Assembly (NCBI GenBank): GCA_026389845.1
Contig: JAPLHB010000052.1
Coordinates: 1-64,000, forward strand
Reading direction: 5' to 3'
DNA: 64,000 nucleotides
From: Chloroflexota bacterium
GTDB taxonomy: Bacteria > Chloroflexota > Anaerolineae > CG2-30-64-16
Shown: piece by piece, positions 40,228 to 47,874 of the stretch
Layout: each line of letters begins with the position of its first letter
How positions within the stretch are numbered: the stretch's first letter is position 1
Made by a program: the position numbers and the translations under genes
The notes under the pieces: generated by a model
The model's input: the letters and a program-made list of their open reading frames with translations, nothing else
What the model was told of the DNA's origin: nothing
Database searches by the model: none

Positions 40228-40311
40228 ATCAATGATGAAGGGCCGCGCGCGCGAGGGTCGTTCCGACAGCCATGATGCGCAGCCAGGGTCGCTTTAGTGA
40301 TGGAGGTCTCT

Positions 40312-42549
40312 GTGTACTGCAAATATCCAATGCTATATTTTGGCGTCGCCTTGCTATTTGTGGCGAGCCTGTTCCTGGCGCCGACCGTTCCCCAGATCGC
40401 CGCGGAAGGACTGCCGCGCGGCGCCACCGCGCTTTTCCCCTCGCCCAACGAGCGTTTCGGCTTCGGCGTGTTGTATGGCATCAACAACTACAACGCGACT
40501 GCGCTCAACGCCGGCTGGTATTACAATTGGGGCAATGCGGCCAGCGCGTCCCATCCAGGTAGCATCAACGCATTCCACACCGCGCGTACCACCGAGACCG
40601 GCCTCGGTCTGACCCCCGCCGTGGCCCAGCAGGTCGCCGAGGGAGACCCCGGCGGGCTTTGGCTGATCGGTAACGAGCCGGACATGTACAAACAGGATAA
40701 CATCACGCCCGTCCAGTATGCCATCCTGTACCGTCAGGCCTACTTCATGATTAAGGCATCCGATCCTACGGCCGTGGTAGCTGCTGGCGGCCTCGTGCAG
40801 CCCACCCCCCTCCGCTTGGGCTGGCTGTCAGCAGTGTGGGACGCTTATCAAGAACTCTATGGCAGCCCCATGCCGGCCGATGCCTGGAATATCCACAATT
40901 ACATCTTGCAAGAAGCGCCCGGCCAGTGGGGCTGCGGCATTCCGCCGGGCTACTTCGGCGCACGGCCCGCAACCTACCCATTCACCAGCCATGACGATCT
41001 GACGATCTTTCAGGATCACGTCCTGGCGATGCGGCAGTGGATGGCCGACCACGGCCAGCGCAACAAGCCGCTGGTCATCTCGGAGTTCGGCATCCTCTTC
41101 CCAGAATCGAGCGGGTTCGACCTGGCGCGGGTGCGGAATTTTTTCGTCAACGCCACCAATTGGCTGCTGACCGCCAACGACCCATTGCTCGGCTATGAGG
41201 CCGACGAGAACCATCTGGCGCAGATCTGGTCATGGTATAGCCTGGACGATACGAACTTCGCCGAGGCCGGGGTCACGATCGCCGCGTTGATGGACCCCAG
41301 CACGCGGCAGATGCGGGACATGGGCCAGGCGTTTGCCGATCAGGTGACGCCGTTGCGCCGGCCCTACGTGAACCTCATCCCCGGGCGTGTTCGCATCCAG
41401 CCAGCCAACGCCGGCGCCGCTCTGACAGCCATGAGTGAGCCGGTGGTGATCCGGGCGACCATCCAGAATCGCGGCAACACCGCCACCTCTCGACCGTTCC
41501 GCGTGGTGATCCAGGATCAGCAAGGCAACCTGATCCATGCTGAGACTGTCAACGGGATGCCCGCCCGCTACGGTGGCAATGTGGTGATCCAGGCGGCCTG
41601 GCAGAAACCCGCAGGCACGGATTGGAAGGTGATCGTATTGGTGGACCCCGACAACACCGTGAGCGAGTCGAACGAAGATGATAACCGGTGGGAAGTGACG
41701 CCGTCGGCCGACCTGGATGTGATCTCCCTGGCGATCCGAGAACAGGCCAGTGGCTCGCTCGATCTGACGGCCAGCATCGTTTACCATGGCGTGTTCCCGC
41801 TGACCGGCGCTCAGATCCGTTTCTGGAAGCGTGACCAACTTCTGGCCCAGCGCGCCTTGCCCGATATGCTGCCGGGCGACCAGACCGAAACCACCTTTAC
41901 CTGGATAGCGCCGCCGGTGGGTGTACATAATTTGGCCGCGGACGTTGTGCTGCCGCCGGGCATCAGCGACCCGGTTCCAGACAACAATCGTATCGGCCGC
42001 GATTACCTGGTCGCCAGCCATCGCGCCTACGTGCCATCCATCTCTGGTCCGCAGTTCCAGTCGGGCGCCACGGCGGGCATACAATGTCGCAATGACCTGG
42101 TCAACCCGGGGTTCGAGGCCGGCAATCTGAGTGGTTGGACCACTTCACCGTTTGCCACCGTGATGAACGCCGGCTGTTTCGATGGGAGCTATTGTCTCTA
42201 CATCGGGCGGGGGTTCAACCTGGACGACGATGTCTCCCAGGTCATCGAAATCCGGCCGTCGGCCACGGTGCATCTGAACTTCGCCTGGGCGATTGTGACC
42301 GCCGAGACGGCGCAAGTTCAGCGCGATACATTTACGGTGGAGATTCGTTCGCTGGATGGGCAGCTCCTGCGCACGGTGCAGACGCTCGACAACCGAGACG
42401 CGCACTCATTCTGGTACACATCCGATTTTAGCCTGGATGAATTCGCCGGCCAGGCGATTCGGCTGCACCTCCACGCCCACAACGACGGCGCCAATGTCAC
42501 GGCCTTCTTTGTGGACAAGGTCAACCTGGAAGTGTGCGAGAAACGGTGA
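40312..42549 (+). CDS. Exported clan-A glycosidase-like protein with CARDB and CBM-like domains
   Basis: The 745-residue protein starts at GTG 40312 with a signal peptide (LYFGVALLFVASLFLAPTV). A TIM-barrel-like domain to about residue 350 carries GGLWLIGNEPDMYK and PLVISEFGILF, the Asn-Glu acid/base and Glu nucleophile pairs of clan GH-A enzymes; the substrate cannot be read. Two CARDB-like sandwiches follow (VIRATIQNRGNTATSRPF; VDPDNTVSESNEDDNRW), then an internal SHRAYVPSI segment and a C-terminal carbohydrate-binding-like domain (LVNPGFEAGNLSGWTTSP). It resembles other Chloroflexota proteins annotated as glycosyl-hydrolase-like. It is alone behind its promoter. Confidence 0.8.
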   Translation: MYCKYPMLYFGVALLFVASLFLAPTVPQIAAEGLPRGATALFPSPNERFGFGVLYGINNYNATALNAGWYYNWGNAASASHPGSINAFHTARTTETGLGLTPAVAQQVAEGDPGGLWLIGNEPDMYKQDNITPVQYAILYRQAYFMIKASDPTAVVAAGGLVQPTPLRLGWLSAVWDAYQELYGSPMPADAWNIHNYILQEAPGQWGCGIPPGYFGARPATYPFTSHDDLTIFQDHVLAMRQWMADHGQRNKPLVISEFGILFPESSGFDLARVRNFFVNATNWLLTANDPLLGYEADENHLAQIWSWYSLDDTNFAEAGVTIAALMDPSTRQMRDMGQAFADQVTPLRRPYVNLIPGRVRIQPANAGAALTAMSEPVVIRATIQNRGNTATSRPFRVVIQDQQGNLIHAETVNGMPARYGGNVVIQAAWQKPAGTDWKVIVLVDPDNTVSESNEDDNRWEVTPSADLDVISLAIREQASGSLDLTASIVYHGVFPLTGAQIRFWKRDQLLAQRALPDMLPGDQTETTFTWIAPPVGVHNLAADVVLPPGISDPVPDNNRIGRDYLVASHRAYVPSISGPQFQSGATAGIQCRNDLVNPGFEAGNLSGWTTSPFATVMNAGCFDGSYCLYIGRGFNLDDDVSQVIEIRPSATVHLNFAWAIVTAETAQVQRDTFTVEIRSLDGQLLRTVQTLDNRDAHSFWYTSDFSLDEFAGQAIRLHLHAHNDGANVTAFFVDKVNLEVCEKR

Positions 42550-42551
42550 TC

Positions 42552-42611
42552 GGTAGTTGGAAGTTGGAGGTTAGAAGTTGGAGCGAGTCTCCAATCTCTA
42601 ACTTCCAGCAA
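42552..42611. repeat. AGTTGGA heptamer hairpin
   Basis: A left arm of AGTTGGA/GGTTAGA units and a right arm TCTCCAATCTCTAACTTCC pair around GCGAG. It lies between the convergent glycosidase-like gene and maf and includes the maf stop codon. Confidence 0.9.
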
Positions 42612-43230
42612 AGCCACGCAAGCAACATCGTCCCCCGATACCCTCGCACGTCGCCGCGACATCGCCCGGCACAAGCACGCCGGCTTCCCGCAGTAGATCG
42701 GCGGCCACGCCCAGCGGCAGCCCCATGATGGCCGTGTAGCACCCAGTCCACCCCGCCACCGGCGCAAAGAGGGGATGTTGGATGGCGTAGGCGCCGGCCT
42801 TGTCCAGCGGATCGCCGCTGGCGACGTAGGTCGCGATTTCGGCGTCGCTGTAGGGCCGCATGGTCACGTCGCTGATCGAGAGCCGCGAACACGGAGCGCC
42901 AGCGCGCGTCACAGTGACAGCCGTGTAGACTTGGTGGGTCCGGCCGCGCAAAGCATGCAACATGGCCCACGCCTCAGCGGGGTCTACGGGCTTGCCTAGC
43001 AGCGTGCCATCGAGAACCACCACCGTATCCGCCGCCAGCACCACTGCGCGGGGATGACGCGCCGCTACCGCCACCGCCTTTATCCGGCCCAGCCGGCAGA
43101 CCAGGTCGGCGGGCGCCTCGTCTGGCCGCGGCGTCTCATCCACATCGGCCGCGTCCACAGTGAAAGTCAGCCCCAGCGCGGCCAGCAAGGAGCGGCGGCG
43201 GGGCGATTGGGAAGCTAGAATTAATTGCAC
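42598..43230 (-). CDS. maf: Maf-type nucleotide pyrophosphatase
   Basis: Maf proteins hydrolyse dTTP, UTP or modified nucleotides to monophosphates as a house-cleaning step. The 210-residue protein shows the N-terminal LILASQSPRRRSLL (S-x-S-P-R-R) motif, ADTVVVLDGTLLGKP (the D-T-V metal/base motif), an RTHQVYTAVTV strand and GDPLDKAGAYAIQ. The final 15 residues (CEGIGGRCCLRGFAGS) are unlike the family and are partly encoded by the adjacent repeat, suggesting an altered C-terminus. It lies 10 bp downstream of queA in a ruvB-queA-maf run. Confidence 0.92.
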   Translation of the reverse strand: MQLILASQSPRRRSLLAALGLTFTVDAADVDETPRPDEAPADLVCRLGRIKAVAVAARHPRAVVLAADTVVVLDGTLLGKPVDPAEAWAMLHALRGRTHQVYTAVTVTRAGAPCSRLSISDVTMRPYSDAEIATYVASGDPLDKAGAYAIQHPLFAPVAGWTGCYTAIMGLPLGVAADLLREAGVLVPGDVAATCEGIGGRCCLRGFAGS

Positions 43231-43240
43231 GGCTTATGAA

Positions 43241-44383
43241 TCACACGAGCAACATCGCGTCCCCGAAGCTGTAAAACCGGTATCGCTCCCGAATGGCCTC
43301 GGCGTAAGCGCGATCCATCAGTTCCTTTCCCGCGAACGCGCTGACCAGCATCAGCAGGGTGGAACGGGGTAGGTGGAAGTTCGTTACCATCACGTCCACG
43401 GCCCGGAACGCATAGCCGGGACGGATGAAGAGATCGGTCTCGCCGGTGAAGGCGGCTACCGTCTGCCAGCCGCAGACCGCGCCGGCAGGAACGTCATCGC
43501 AGGGGCGGTAGCCCAGGGCGATCACCGCCGCGCTCTCCAGCGTGCGGACGACCGTAGTGCCGATGGCGATCACGCGACCGCCGGCCAGCCGCGTCTCGTT
43601 GATCCGCAGCGCGGTCTCCGCGCTCAACTCCGCCCACTCGCGATGAATACGGTGCTGTTCGATCTCCTCCACCTGCACCGGCCGGAAGGTATCCAGCCCG
43701 ATGTGCAATGTGACGAAGGCCATGTTGACCCCGCGCTCGCGTAATTGCAGCAGCAGTTCCGGCGTGAAGTGCAGCCCGGCCGTGGATGAAGCCACTGAAC
43801 CCTCGATGCGGCTGTAGACGGTCTGGTAGCGCTCCGGGTCGGCCAGCGGCGTGTGGATGTAGGGCGGCAGCGGTACCTGGCCGGCGTTCCACAGCCACGC
43901 TTCCACCGGCGGATCGAACGCTACCAGCCGGCCGCCGCTCTCGGTTTCGGCCAGGATGGTCGCGATGATGCTGCCCGCCGTGCCTTCGCTTTGGACGTGC
44001 ACCTGCACGCCGGGCCGCAGCCCTTTGCCGCCGACAAGACATTCCCACCTCACCCCCGGCCCTTCCCCTGTGCGGGGAAGGGGAGTCCCCCCCTTCCCTT
44101 GCAGGGAAGGGGACCGGGGGGTTAGGTGTGGCCGCAATAAAAAAATCTCCACCGCGCCCCCGGTCGGCTTGACCCCGTGCAGCCGCGCAGGGATCACCCG
44201 GCTGTTGTTGCCCACCAACAGATCGCCCGGGCGCAGGTATTCGACGATGTCCCGAAAGATGCGGTGGCGAAGCTGTCCCATGCCGCGATTCACCACCAAC
44301 AGCCGCGAGGCATCGCGCGGCTCGATGGGGGTTTGGGCGATCAGCTCGGGGGGAAGGTGGTAATCGAAGTCGCTGGTTTTCAT
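43241..44383 (-). CDS. queA: tRNA preQ1 ribosyltransferase-isomerase, with repeat insertion
   Basis: QueA transfers the ribosyl group of S-adenosylmethionine to preQ1 at tRNA position 34 in queuosine synthesis. The 380-residue protein has FDYHLPPELIAQTPIEPRDASRLL, LLVGNNSRVIPARLHG, SVASSTAGLHFTPELL, VTLHIGLDTFRPV and the C-terminal TNFHLPRSTLLMLVSAFAG, all typical. Residues about 85-112 (RPHLTPRSPSLQGKGG...) are extra and are encoded by a composite C/G-rich palindrome at 44046-44130. The family is about 340-350 long, so the excess matches the insertion. The ATG at 44383 marks the conserved start; its ribosome site is weak. Confidence 0.94.
   Translation of the reverse strand: MKTSDFDYHLPPELIAQTPIEPRDASRLLVVNRGMGQLRHRIFRDIVEYLRPGDLLVGNNSRVIPARLHGVKPTGGAVEIFLLRPHLTPRSPSLQGKGGTPLPRTGEGPGVRWECLVGGKGLRPGVQVHVQSEGTAGSIIATILAETESGGRLVAFDPPVEAWLWNAGQVPLPPYIHTPLADPERYQTVYSRIEGSVASSTAGLHFTPELLLQLRERGVNMAFVTLHIGLDTFRPVQVEEIEQHRIHREWAELSAETALRINETRLAGGRVIAIGTTVVRTLESAAVIALGYRPCDDVPAGAVCGWQTVAAFTGETDLFIRPGYAFRAVDVMVTNFHLPRSTLLMLVSAFAGKELMDRAYAEAIRERYRFYSFGDAMLLV
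44046..44130. repeat. Composite palindrome inside queA
   Basis: Two inner hairpins (CCTTCCCC/GGGGAAGG at about 44061-44081 and CCCCTTCCC/GGGAAGGGG at about 44090-44112) lie inside an outer pair CACCTCACCCCCGG / CCGGGGGGTTAGGTG. The frame stays open. Confidence 0.9.
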
Positions 44384-44477
44384 CGTGCCACAAGATATGG
44401 ATCCGCCGGATGTAGCGGAGCGGTCATTGCCAGCCCGCGTCCTTCGACTCCGACCGGCAAACGACGCCGGTCTCCGC

Positions 44478-45515
44478 TCAGGATGCTCCATTTTCGGTAA
44501 GCAAGGACGGCTGCGCTGGCTCGGGATACGGCTCGCCCAGGTGTTCGTAGGCGCGGCGGGTGGCGACGCGGCCGCGCGGGGTGCGGTCGAGGAAGCCCAA
44601 CTGTAGCAGGTACGGCTCCACCACGTCCATGATCGTATCCGATTCCTCGGCGACGGCCGCGGCGATGGTCTCCAGCCCCACCGGCCCGCCGCGGAAATCG
44701 CGGATAAGCCGGCCGAGCACCTGCCGGTCGAGGGTGTCCAGCCCCAACCCGTCAACCTCCATCAGCGCCAGCGCCTCTTTGGCGACCGTCACGGTGATCG
44801 TGCCGCCGGCCTTCACCTGGGCGAAATCGCGCACGCGGCGCAGCAGGCGGAGCGCCACGCGCGGCGTCCCCCGGCCGCGACGCGCGATCTCGGCCACGCC
44901 GTCATCGGTGATAGGAACTTGGAGCAGCCCGGCCGCCCGGCGGACGATCTTCTCCACCGCGGCCACCTCGTAGAAGTCGAACCGGTAAACCGCGCCGAAG
45001 CGGGCGCGCAGGGGCGCAGTCATCAGCGCCAGTCGCGTCGTCGCGCCGACCAGGGTAAAGCGCGGCAGCTTCAGCCGGATGTTGCGGGCGCTCGGCCCCT
45101 TGCCGACGACAATGTCCAGCGCGTAGTCTTCCATCGCCGGGTAGAGCACCTCTTCCACTGCGCGGCCCAGGCGGTGCACCTCGTCAATGAACAGGATGTC
45201 GCCCTGGCGCAGGTTGGTCAGGATGGCCGCCAGGTCGCCGGCGCGCTCGATGGCCGGGCCGGCCGTGACTTTCAGGCCGACGCCCATCTCGGTGCTCAAC
45301 ACATGGGCCAGCGTGGTTTTGCCGAGGCCCGGGGGGCCGTAAAACAAAACGTGATCGAGCGCCTCGTTGCGGCCGCGCGCGGCCTGAATCAAGATGGTCA
45401 GGTTCTCCCGCAGCCGGTCCTGGCCGATCATCTCGGCCAGCGTGCGCGGGCGCAACGCGGCATCCACGATGATCTCTTCCGGGCGGCTCTGTGGCGCAAT
45501 GGTGCGTTCGGGCAT
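44478..45515 (-). CDS. ruvB: Holliday junction helicase subunit RuvB
   Basis: RuvB is the hexameric AAA+ motor that drives branch migration with RuvA. The 345-residue protein has [19 protein letters not shown], Walker [16 protein letters not shown] near residue 60, Walker [11 protein letters not shown], sensor 1 [19 protein letters not shown] with the arginine finger, and a winged-helix C-terminus ([13 protein letters not shown]). The start at ATG 45515 has GGAAGGAAT in front; upstream in-frame residues are encoded by a repeat and are not conserved. queA follows after 94 bp that contain a GCCAGCCCG...GCCGGTCTCC repeat fragment. Confidence 0.95.
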   Translation of the reverse strand: MPERTIAPQSRPEEIIVDAALRPRTLAEMIGQDRLRENLTILIQAARGRNEALDHVLFYGPPGLGKTTLAHVLSTEMGVGLKVTAGPAIERAGDLAAILTNLRQGDILFIDEVHRLGRAVEEVLYPAMEDYALDIVVGKGPSARNIRLKLPRFTLVGATTRLALMTAPLRARFGAVYRFDFYEVAAVEKIVRRAAGLLQVPITDDGVAEIARRGRGTPRVALRLLRRVRDFAQVKAGGTITVTVAKEALALMEVDGLGLDTLDRQVLGRLIRDFRGGPVGLETIAAAVAEESDTIMDVVEPYLLQLGFLDRTPRGRVATRRAYEHLGEPYPEPAQPSLLTENGAS

Positions 45516-45579
45516 GGATTCCTTCCGGCGAATGGCGGATGACAGATGGCAGGTCGCAAATCGCAGGGGCATTATACCC

Positions 45580-45700
45580 GGAGAAAAACGAAAAACGTAA
45601 AACGAAAGGATGTCGCGCGGCGCCCTTTCGTTTTACGTTTTGCCTTTGCGTCTTGCGTTTTTCGCCTTGCGTTTTTCGCCTTGCGTTTTGCGCTTTCCGC
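45580..45700. repeat. AAAACG-type repeat hairpin upstream of the DksA-like gene
   Basis: GAAAAACGTAAAACGAAAGG on the left pairs with CCCTTTCGTTTTACGTTTTGC on the right (paired arms split by GATGTCGCGCGGCG), and the right arm continues as TTGCGTTTTTCGCC units to about 45695. It fills the gap between the divergent ruvB and DksA-like genes. Confidence 0.88.
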
Positions 45701-45712
45701 TCCCCGGCCTTG

Positions 45713-45741
45713 TTGACTTGCCCCACGATCTGTGGTATAAA
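45713..45741 (+). promoter_or_regulatory. Promoter of the DksA-like gene
   Basis: TTGACT (45713-45718) and TATAAA (45736-45741) are 17 bp apart, directly downstream of the repeat hairpin. Confidence 0.75.
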
Positions 45742-45813
45742 AGGCAAACTTGGGATAGGTCCCAAGTCGGAGAAGAAAAGACGCATAGAGTTGTGGCGGA
45801 CAGGAGTCGCATC

Positions 45814-46200
45814 ATGCCTACACGGGAGCAGATTGTCGCCCGGGAACGTCGGAAATTAATCGAGGAACGCGGTCGCATTGCGGGCGCGCTGGAGCGTCTG
45901 CGCGAGGCGCTCAAAGTCGAGGTGGACGTGGACGCCGAAGAGGGCGATCCCGATCTGATCGAGCGCGAGAAGAACGTCGCCTTGGTCAGCCAGCTCGAAC
46001 GCAAAAAGGAAGGGGTCGAGGCGGCCATTCGCTCCATCGAAAAGGGCAAATACGGCATCTGTGAACGCTGTGGCAAGGAGATCCCTACCGAACGGCTGGA
46101 GGTGCGGCCCGATGCCACCCTTTGCGTCCAGTGCCAGGCGGAAGTCGAGAAGTTAATCAAACGCGGCCAAGCGCCAAAGGCCGAGCAGGAAATTCAGTAA
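45814..46200 (+). CDS. DksA/TraR-family zinc-finger protein
   Basis: The 128-residue protein has a long helical N-terminus (ERRKLIEERGRIAGALERL, DPDLIEREKNVALVSQLERK) and a C-terminal four-Cys zinc finger, CERCGKEIP...CVQC, as in DksA/TraR regulators that bind RNA polymerase through the secondary channel and modulate initiation. The acidic coiled-coil tip that would reach the active site cannot be confirmed by eye. The ATG at 45814 follows AGGAG. It is upstream of upp but separated by a hairpin with a T-run. Confidence 0.88.
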   Translation: MPTREQIVARERRKLIEERGRIAGALERLREALKVEVDVDAEEGDPDLIEREKNVALVSQLERKKEGVEAAIRSIEKGKYGICERCGKEIPTERLEVRPDATLCVQCQAEVEKLIKRGQAPKAEQEIQ

Positions 46201-46281
46201 GCTGCTGGCTGGATGGTAGGGACGTCAAGGAGATCGGAAAGTGCCTCGGTCGAGATACCGGGTAACTTGAGTTCGTCAACG

Positions 46282-46325
46282 ACGGGTTTGGTCGGTGCTG
46301 CAAGGCCCGACTTGGCCCGTTTTTT
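46282..46325 (+). terminator. Terminator or attenuator in the upp leader
   Basis: 46282-46295 pairs with 46307-46320 over 14 positions with one mismatch and some G-T pairs, starting ACGGG and ending CCCGT, followed by six Ts (46320-46325). It lies 43 bp before upp and 81 bp after the DksA-like gene, so it either ends that transcript or controls upp. The 168-nt leader has no motif I can assign to PyrR or a known riboswitch. Confidence 0.7.
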
Positions 46326-46368
46326 ATGCCGATGGCCTGAAGTTACATTTGAGAAGAGGGGGTATCGT

Positions 46369-47001
46369 ATGCTGCCCGACAATGTCTTCGTTTCTGGGCA
46401 TCCGTTGATCCAGCACAAGCTTGCCATCCTGCGGGATAAGAGCACCGGCCCCAAGAAATTCCGCGAACTGATCCGGGAGCTTTCGATCCTGCTGGCCTAC
46501 GAGGCCACGGCCGACCTGGGGCTGAAGGATGTGGACGTCGAGACGCCGATGGGCACGGCCCATTGCCGCCAGCTCACCGAGACCATCGGCCTGGTTCCAG
46601 TCCTGCGCGCTGGCCTGGGCATGGTGGAAGGAATTTGGGAGATGATGCCCGGGTCAGAGGTGTGGCACATCGGCCTGTTCCGCGACGAGCGCACCCTGCG
46701 TCCGGTGCACTACTACAATAAGTTGCCCGTGTCTCCTACCGTCCAGGTCTGTCTGATTCTCGATCCCATGCTGGCGACCGGCGGCTCAGCGACCGCGACC
46801 GTGGACATCCTCAAGAAGTGGGGCGCGCAGCGCATCAAGTACGTCGGCATCATCGGTGCGCCCGAGGGCGTGACCCGGCTTCACGCCGCCCACCCCGACG
46901 TGTCCATCCATCTTGCCGCCGTGGATGAGCGGCTGAACGACATCGGCTACATCGTGCCGGGCCTGGGCGACGCCGGGGACCGGCAGTTCGGGACCGCGTG
47001 A
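46369..47001 (+). CDS. upp: Uracil phosphoribosyltransferase
   Basis: Upp makes UMP from uracil and PRPP in pyrimidine salvage. The 210-residue protein begins [23 protein letters not shown] in family style (start at 46369 behind GAGGGGG) and has [15 protein letters not shown], the PRPP loop [13 protein letters not shown] near residue 131, and the uracil-binding C-terminus [16 protein letters not shown]. The length is exact for the family. An open frame extends 52 codons upstream through the leader, but those residues are not conserved. Confidence 0.96.
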   Translation: MLPDNVFVSGHPLIQHKLAILRDKSTGPKKFRELIRELSILLAYEATADLGLKDVDVETPMGTAHCRQLTETIGLVPVLRAGLGMVEGIWEMMPGSEVWHIGLFRDERTLRPVHYYNKLPVSPTVQVCLILDPMLATGGSATATVDILKKWGAQRIKYVGIIGAPEGVTRLHAAHPDVSIHLAAVDERLNDIGYIVPGLGDAGDRQFGTA

Positions 47002-47067
47002 AGTGTGAAGCGGGGAGCGTGCAGCGATGAAGAACATCGCTCCGCCCTTTACGCCACAGGAGCGACC

Positions 47068-47874
47068 TTGAGCGTCAACCTGCCCATCTGGTATCCTACA
47101 TTGCCTCGCCTGACCGAAATTAGCCGCACCGGGCCGGACGGCGTCAGCCATCGCATCAGCGTGGTCCTGCCGGCCCGCAACGAGGCGATGAACATCCGGC
47201 CGGTGCTGGAGCTTGCCGCGCCCTATGCCGACGAGCTGATGGTCGTGGACGGGCACAGCACCGACGGCACGCGCGAGATCGCTGGCGAGTATGGGGCACG
47301 CGTCATCCTGGACAACGGCAAGGGCAAGGGCGCGGCCATCCGCCAGGCGATGCGCGAAGCCCAGGGCGACATTCTGGTCTTCATTGACGGCGACGGGTCG
47401 CACGATCCGCATGACATCCCCGCGCTGGTCGCGCCGATCATCGAAGGTCGCGCCGACCACGTTTCCGGCTCCCGCATGTTGGGCGGCAGCGACGAGCTGC
47501 ACGCGACTTTCCACCAGTTCATCCGCTTGTTCGGCAGCCAGATCATCACGTTGAGCGTCAACTATACCCAAGACGTCCGCCTGACCGACTGCCAGAACGG
47601 CTTCCGGGCCATCCGGCGCGACGTAGCCCTGGCGCTCGACCCGCAGGAGGACATCACCACCATCGAACAGGAGATGATCATCAAGACCGTGCGCCGCGGC
47701 TACCGCCTGGCCGAAGTGCCTACGCACGAGTACGTGCGCGCCAACGGCGAGTCCCGTTTCCAGGTCAAAAACGTCTGGTTCCGCTACGTGCGCAGTTGGC
47801 TGTACTATCTGCTGTTCTGGCGGCCGCCCCGTCGCCCGGTCGCAAAGATGCCCACATCCGATGTGCGACGTTAA
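47068..47874 (+). CDS. Family 2 glycosyltransferase (polyprenyl-phosphate sugar synthase-like)
   Basis: The roughly 268-residue protein has the GT-A pattern of dolichol- or undecaprenyl-phosphate sugar transferases: [62 protein letters not shown] (DxD region), SRMLGGSDE and a late [13 protein letters not shown]. There is no clear C-terminal membrane helix pair. It probably makes the lipid-linked sugar donor for the membrane glycosyltransferase encoded next, whose ATG overlaps this gene by 14 bp. The start is taken as TTG 47068 behind AGGAG; a GTG at 47005 is possible. Confidence 0.82.
   Translation: MSVNLPIWYPTLPRLTEISRTGPDGVSHRISVVLPARNEAMNIRPVLELAAPYADELMVVDGHSTDGTREIAGEYGARVILDNGKGKGAAIRQAMREAQGDILVFIDGDGSHDPHDIPALVAPIIEGRADHVSGSRMLGGSDELHATFHQFIRLFGSQIITLSVNYTQDVRLTDCQNGFRAIRRDVALALDPQEDITTIEQEMIIKTVRRGYRLAEVPTHEYVRANGESRFQVKNVWFRYVRSWLYYLLFWRPPRRPVAKMPTSDVRR

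Noticed and set aside
46201-46368. T-box or PyrR-type leader
   Set aside because: I could not find the T-box NCCA-binding bulge or the PyrR anti-antiterminator consensus; only the terminator-like stem is supported.
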